From WFZT01 sp964398355 (GTDB taxonomy: Bacteria; Hydrothermota; Hydrothermia; B15-G9; WFZT01): a stretch of 27,245 nt of DNA. Location: positions 1-27,245 of the forward strand of contig CAYNMM010000054.1 of NCBI GenBank assembly GCA_964398355.1, read 5' to 3'. The number at the start of each line of letters is the position of its first letter. The stretch's first letter is position 1. The notes under the pieces are model-generated. The model searched no databases. It saw nothing but the letters and a program-made list of their open reading frames with translations, and was not told the origin of the DNA. The position numbers and the translations under genes are program-made. Positions 24,107 to 27,245 of the stretch are shown piece after piece.

Positions 24107-24742
24107 CTATGGAAGTTCAGTCGAGACCTGTATTTTTGCTGGTTCTGGCAGTTCAACTTCAGGCTCAATTATTTTAATCTGCTTTTTTCTTGAGAGTAAA
24201 ATCATTTTGGCAGACGGCCTTCTCGGTCTATTTGATTCGGGCTTCACCGTTGCAAGTAAAGGTAGGGAAAAAGATTTCCCATCAAGATAAACCTCATTTT
24301 CATCAATCTCAAGATTTTCAACATTACTAAAAAATTTGATATTCAGAGCAGCTGCTACCCGCTGGGGAACCTCACCTATTTCGTGGACCGTGGAATATGT
24401 GCCGGCAAGAATCACATCGAATTTATAGTCTTTAAGATAGTCTGCGATTGCTGTTGCTATTTGATTTGAATCAAGTTCCGAGTCAAATTTCAACAGAACA
24501 ACTTCATCTGCACCCAATGCGTAAATCTCTTTGAGAGTAGTTGAGGTGTTTTCTCCACCTACACTAAGAGCTGTGACCGTAGCCTTTCCTGAATCTTTTT
24601 GCCTAAATGCAAGTTCAAGTGCAAACCTATCATTCGGATTAATTATTCTCTTTTCACGTTCAAAGATCTTTGCTTTAGAACGCGAAACACCAAGCCCCTT
24701 AGGATCCGGAACTTCTTTAACTAATACAACTATCTTTTTCAT
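24107..24742 (-). CDS. etfB: Electron transfer flavoprotein beta-subunit-like protein
   Basis: A 211-residue EtfB-family protein, shorter than the usual 250-260. It opens MKKIVVLVKEVPDP, then INPNDRFALELAFR, a Rossmann-like core with TALSVGGE and LKEIYALGADEVVLL, and VILAGTYST with the following IGEVPQRVAAAL. The end has TVKPESNRPRRPSAKMILLSRKK, equivalent to the 'RxNxPRxPSxxxIMKAKKK' block. EtfB pairs with EtfA to hold FAD and AMP and pass electrons from dehydrogenases. No EtfA is in the window. The last gene of the minus-strand operon, it has GGGAGGT ahead of the ATG and begins 2 bases after the stop of the preceding gene. Confidence 0.88.
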   Translation of the reverse strand: MKKIVVLVKEVPDPKGLGVSRSKAKIFEREKRIINPNDRFALELAFRQKDSGKATVTALSVGGENTSTTLKEIYALGADEVVLLKFDSELDSNQIATAIADYLKDYKFDVILAGTYSTVHEIGEVPQRVAAALNIKFFSNVENLEIDENEVYLDGKSFSLPLLATVKPESNRPRRPSAKMILLSRKKQIKIIEPEVELPEPAKIQVSTELP

Positions 24743-24744
24743 TT

Positions 24745-25305
24745 TTAAACCTCCCTCAATATTTTAGATTGTAAAGCTTTGATAGAAGAAATAATAAGTA
24801 TTATTCCAGCGATAACAGCTCCCCAAACTCCAAGTAGCGAAAAAGCAGTAACAATAACGCCCGCGATAAATACTCCTATGGATATAGACAGAAAAGACTT
24901 GTGTGGATTCAATCTCAATAGGGCTGCAATCATAGCACCTGTCCAAGCACCTGTTCCGGGTAAAGGAATCGCAACGAACAGCATTAGCCCGAGAATTTCA
25001 TACTTCAGAATCTTCTCACGATTTTTTTCAGCTTTTTTCTCAAGATTTTTATAAAATTTTTTCCCTATTTTTGTCTTCGAAAAAAAATTCATCACTGGTA
25101 TCAGGAGATATAGGATAGGATACACAGGAACAAGATTACCAAAAACAGAGAGTACGTAAACTTTAATAAAATTTAGTTTGTAATATAAAATTCCAAGTGG
25201 AATGGCAGCTCTCAGCTCCACTATAGGAAGCATTGAAACGACAAATGTAACCAGCTCCTTATTGTGGACAAAATGCTGAACAAATTCAATTATTTTCTCG
25301 CTCAT
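24745..25305 (-). CDS. Small multidrug export-like membrane protein
   Basis: A 186-residue polytopic protein matching the Sm_multidrug_ex family: the early MLPIVELRAAIPLGI motif, a Lys-rich cytosolic loop (about 80-98, FYKNLEKKAEKNREKI), then VAIPLPGTGAWTGAMIAALLRL and two more helices. The family name comes from limited data and true substrates are unknown. The ATG lies inside the end of ribD (20-base overlap). Confidence 0.88.
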   Translation of the reverse strand: MSEKIIEFVQHFVHNKELVTFVVSMLPIVELRAAIPLGILYYKLNFIKVYVLSVFGNLVPVYPILYLLIPVMNFFSKTKIGKKFYKNLEKKAEKNREKILKYEILGLMLFVAIPLPGTGAWTGAMIAALLRLNPHKSFLSISIGVFIAGVIVTAFSLLGVWGAVIAGIILIISSIKALQSKILREV

Positions 25306-26395
25306 TCTTTAAGACCAGGAGAATATCTTCTTCTATGCGCTCAACCGACGCGATTCTAAATTTTTTACTTTCCCCAAGTTCTCTTTTTACACCCTCCAGC
25401 ATGTTTAAACCGTTGCCCAGAAATATGGGAGAGAAGAAAAGATACATCTTATCCCACAAATCTTTTTCAATTAATTCACCAGAAATATGAGCGCCTCCTT
25501 CAAAAAGGACAGATCTTATTCCCCTCTCTCCCATTAGTTTAATTGCTGACAAAAGATCAACTTTTCCTTTTTCATTTGGGTTTACGAACCAAACATTAAC
25601 GCCAACGTTTTCAAATTTTTCTGCCGCGACTTTATTCTGTGGGTTATCAACTGTAATTAAAACTGTTTCTGCCACTTCTGTGTCAAACACTTTAAAATTG
25701 GGGTCGAAATCGATTTTTCCAGCAATTATTACTCTAACCGGAGACCTGGCGGGATAAACGTCTCTTGGAGTCAGCTGTGGGTCATCATGAAGAAGGGTGC
25801 CTTTCCCAACAGCGACTGCATCGACTTCTCCTCTCCATTTATGGTCAAGTTTTCTTGATTTTCGTCCTGAAATCCATTGTGATTTCTTTTTGTAATCGGC
25901 AATAAATCCATCAAGCGTGGCTGCTAATTTTAAATATACAAATGGAAGTGACGTTTTTGTATATTTGAAATAAACTTCATTCTGCTCACGTACTTTATCT
26001 TCCAGAACCCCCACCTTTACCTCAATTCCAGCTTCCTGAAGTTGACGGACCCCGGAGCCGTTTACAAGAGGATTGGGATCAATGGCACCGATAACAACCC
26101 TTTTTATTCCTGCCCGAATTATCGCTCTGGTACATGGTGGTTGATGGCCATAAAAAGAGTGCGGCTCAAGTGTTACATACATTGTTGCTCCCTTAGTATG
26201 CCCACGTGCATCAAAAATTGCATTAACTTCAGCGTGAGGAAGTCCCTGTTTTTTATGGTACCCCACTCCAACGATTCTCCCCTTCTTCACAATAACTGCT
26301 CCAACAAGAGGATTGGGAGAAGTAAATCCCCTCCCGAGTTCCGCAAGCTGGATCGCAAACTCCATATATTTTTCATCTGGATTTGTTTTTACCAT
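25286..26395 (-). CDS. ribD: Riboflavin biosynthesis bifunctional deaminase/reductase RibD
   Basis: Catalyses the second and third steps of riboflavin synthesis: deamination of the pyrimidine, then reduction of its ribose. The product is 369 residues from the ATG at 26395; a TTG at 26401 is also in frame. The deaminase domain (1-145) has SPNPLVGAVIV, the zinc/proton-shuttle HAE at 54-56 and a second zinc region TLEPHSFYGHQPPC. There His79 replaces the usual Cys of LEPCSHxGxTPPC, while Cys88 is kept. The reductase domain (about 150-369) has LKLAATLDGFIA, WISGRKSR, VGKGTLLHDDPQLT and FEGGAHISGELI. ribE, ribBA and ribH are not alongside. It overlaps its neighbours on both sides, so it sits inside an operon. 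Confidence 0.95.
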   Translation of the reverse strand: MVKTNPDEKYMEFAIQLAELGRGFTSPNPLVGAVIVKKGRIVGVGYHKKQGLPHAEVNAIFDARGHTKGATMYVTLEPHSFYGHQPPCTRAIIRAGIKRVVIGAIDPNPLVNGSGVRQLQEAGIEVKVGVLEDKVREQNEVYFKYTKTSLPFVYLKLAATLDGFIADYKKKSQWISGRKSRKLDHKWRGEVDAVAVGKGTLLHDDPQLTPRDVYPARSPVRVIIAGKIDFDPNFKVFDTEVAETVLITVDNPQNKVAAEKFENVGVNVWFVNPNEKGKVDLLSAIKLMGERGIRSVLFEGGAHISGELIEKDLWDKMYLFFSPIFLGNGLNMLEGVKRELGESKKFRIASVERIEEDILLVLKNERENN

Positions 26396-26879
26396 TACCA
26401 AGCAACTTCCTTACAAGTAGTTCTGCCTTTTCCCTCACATTTTTCCCGGATTTTTCCATCCAGAGTGTTGCAATTTTCAAAGATTCTCTTAGAAATTTTA
26501 TGACATCCTCGTCACCTGGCCAATTTTCCCTTATTATCTGCTCATCAACATTATTTATCAGGTCGTTAAGGACATAAAGAGTGATATAGAGATCGTCTGC
26601 ATACCCAATCACACCTAATAATGCCTCCGGGATCAAATCATAAGGTAAAATCCAGTAAGTGAGTGCTGCTACAAGGAAAACTTTTTTCTCAGCAGGAACC
26701 CTATCATCTTTAATGAGTCTCCATAGAAGTATCACAAGATCTGGAGCAGCAAGAAGAATTTTCGCACCTTCTTCACCATATTTCCCTGCAAATTTTGATA
26801 GTTTCTCCTTGATCTTTTTTCTTAGATCTTCATAGAATTTTTTCACATTTTCATCTTTAAACGGTACCAAGTCTTTCAC
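26373..26879 (-). CDS. YkvA-like DUF1232 protein
   Basis: A 168-residue protein with the DUF1232 core at about 75-115: KKVFLVAALTYWILPYDLIPEALLGVIGYADDLYI, which holds the family's Y-x-x-x-P-x-D-L-I-P and G-x-x-DD motifs. An N-terminal charged helical region (1-55) and a C-terminal basic tail flank it. The function of the family is unknown; the core is probably membrane-associated. The start is GTG at 26879 with GGGGGTGAT upstream; the nearby ATG at 26881 is out of frame. Its 3' end overlaps the start of ribD by 23 bases. Confidence 0.85.
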   Translation of the reverse strand: MKDLVPFKDENVKKFYEDLRKKIKEKLSKFAGKYGEEGAKILLAAPDLVILLWRLIKDDRVPAEKKVFLVAALTYWILPYDLIPEALLGVIGYADDLYITLYVLNDLINNVDEQIIRENWPGDEDVIKFLRESLKIATLWMEKSGKNVREKAELLVRKLLGNGKNKSR

Positions 26880-26890
26880 ATTATCACCCC

Positions 26891-27245
26891 CTACATTTTA
26901 ACTCTAACCCCTACACCAAATGATAGGGTTTTTAGTGGATTTGGGCTTCCTGTAACATCGAATGCAGGATCATCTATCATTTTCTCTATTATTGATCCTG
27001 TTAATGAAAGTACATTTGACTTTGCCGAAAGGTCAATAACTACAGGTAACCCAATTGTTGGACCAAATGGAATACTACCGACATTCAGTGGGATAGAGGC
27101 ACTCACACCAATATAAGGAGAGACTGAAAGTGGAATAATTTCCTCGTCCTTAGTATAGAAATATCTTGCGCTAAGGCTAAAACCGGCCCTTAACTTAAAA
27201 TGTGGTATTGGAGCGACAAGAAATGCACCTGTATAAACAAAATTT
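26891..27245 (-). CDS. Outer-membrane beta-barrel protein, C-terminal part (5' end outside window)
   Basis: The frame is open from the window edge (27245) to a TAG at 26891, giving 117 residues of the C-terminus. Successive amphipathic strands alternate hydrophobic and polar residues (FKLRAGFSLSARYFY, IIPLSVSPYIGVSASIPL, PTIGLPVVIDLSAKS), and the protein closes with LSFGVGVRVKM, a barrel-type last strand. No specific family can be named. It indicates an outer membrane. The YkvA-like gene starts 11 bases after its stop, so it heads, or lies inside, the minus-strand operon. Confidence 0.78.
   Translation of the reverse strand, partial: NFVYTGAFLVAPIPHFKLRAGFSLSARYFYTKDEEIIPLSVSPYIGVSASIPLNVGSIPFGPTIGLPVVIDLSAKSNVLSLTGSIIEKMIDDPAFDVTGSPNPLKTLSFGVGVRVKM

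Noticed and set aside
1..27245. tRNA or rRNA genes, CRISPR arrays, insertion sequences, prophage genes
   Set aside because: No cloverleaf-like stretch, regularly spaced direct repeats, transposase or integrase motifs were found on either strand. The single GGTTCGA near 9737 lies in the Wza-like coding sequence.

Overview
The window is a gene-dense, AT-rich bacterial chromosome segment with 25 supported protein genes, two small candidate ORFs and no RNA genes. The cell was probably a diderm: there is a C-terminal piece of an outer-membrane beta-barrel, a Wza-like polysaccharide export protein and signal peptidase I. A V/A-type ATPase, a B12-dependent ribonucleotide reductase, HslU, FabK and an EtfB paralogue sit in the same stretch. 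This mix suggests an anaerobic, perhaps thermophilic, uncultivated lineage of the WOR-3/Hydrothermae kind. That placement is an inference from gene content only.

Layout. (1) 1-3704: hslU (minus, 3' end cut by the window edge) diverges from a receiver/PEP-synthase-like fusion, with two back-to-back sigma70-type promoters between them. (2) 3746-6588: a promoter, a polytopic membrane protein, a PilM/GspL-like protein, a 49-residue one-helix protein and lepB, tightly packed. (3) 6599-13719: a long plus-strand run beginning with V-ATPase subunits I, K and E, then a Wza-like protein, FabK-like reductase, RNase R and a NusG/RfaH-like factor, joined by overlaps or gaps of 0-3 bases. (4) 13697-14378: an unrecognised 205-residue protein with its own promoter. 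A very long perfect hairpin separates it from the convergent class II ribonucleotide reductase (minus). (5) 16780-17292: a 500-base AT-rich divergent intergenic region with small dyads. (6) 17293-20137: a radical SAM protein, a second long hairpin related to the first, then a 48-residue CXXC membrane protein and a NapH-type iron-sulfur membrane protein. (7) 20139-24022 (minus): a GHL10-type hydrolase with a zinc CDF transporter, and a PAS/HD-GYP c-di-GMP phosphodiesterase preceded by a tiny in-frame leader ORF. (8) 24107-27245 (minus): an operon of outer-membrane protein (partial), YkvA-like protein, RibD, small multidrug export-like protein and EtfB.

Points that stand out: several genes without a Shine-Dalgarno have a sigma70-type promoter whose -10 ends 8-9 bases before the ATG, as in leaderless mRNAs. 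Two intergenic hairpins share the same core and loop. The V-ATPase cluster stops after three subunits. RibD has His at a zinc-ligand Cys position. An in-frame stop separates an ideal ribosome site from the HD-GYP reading frame.
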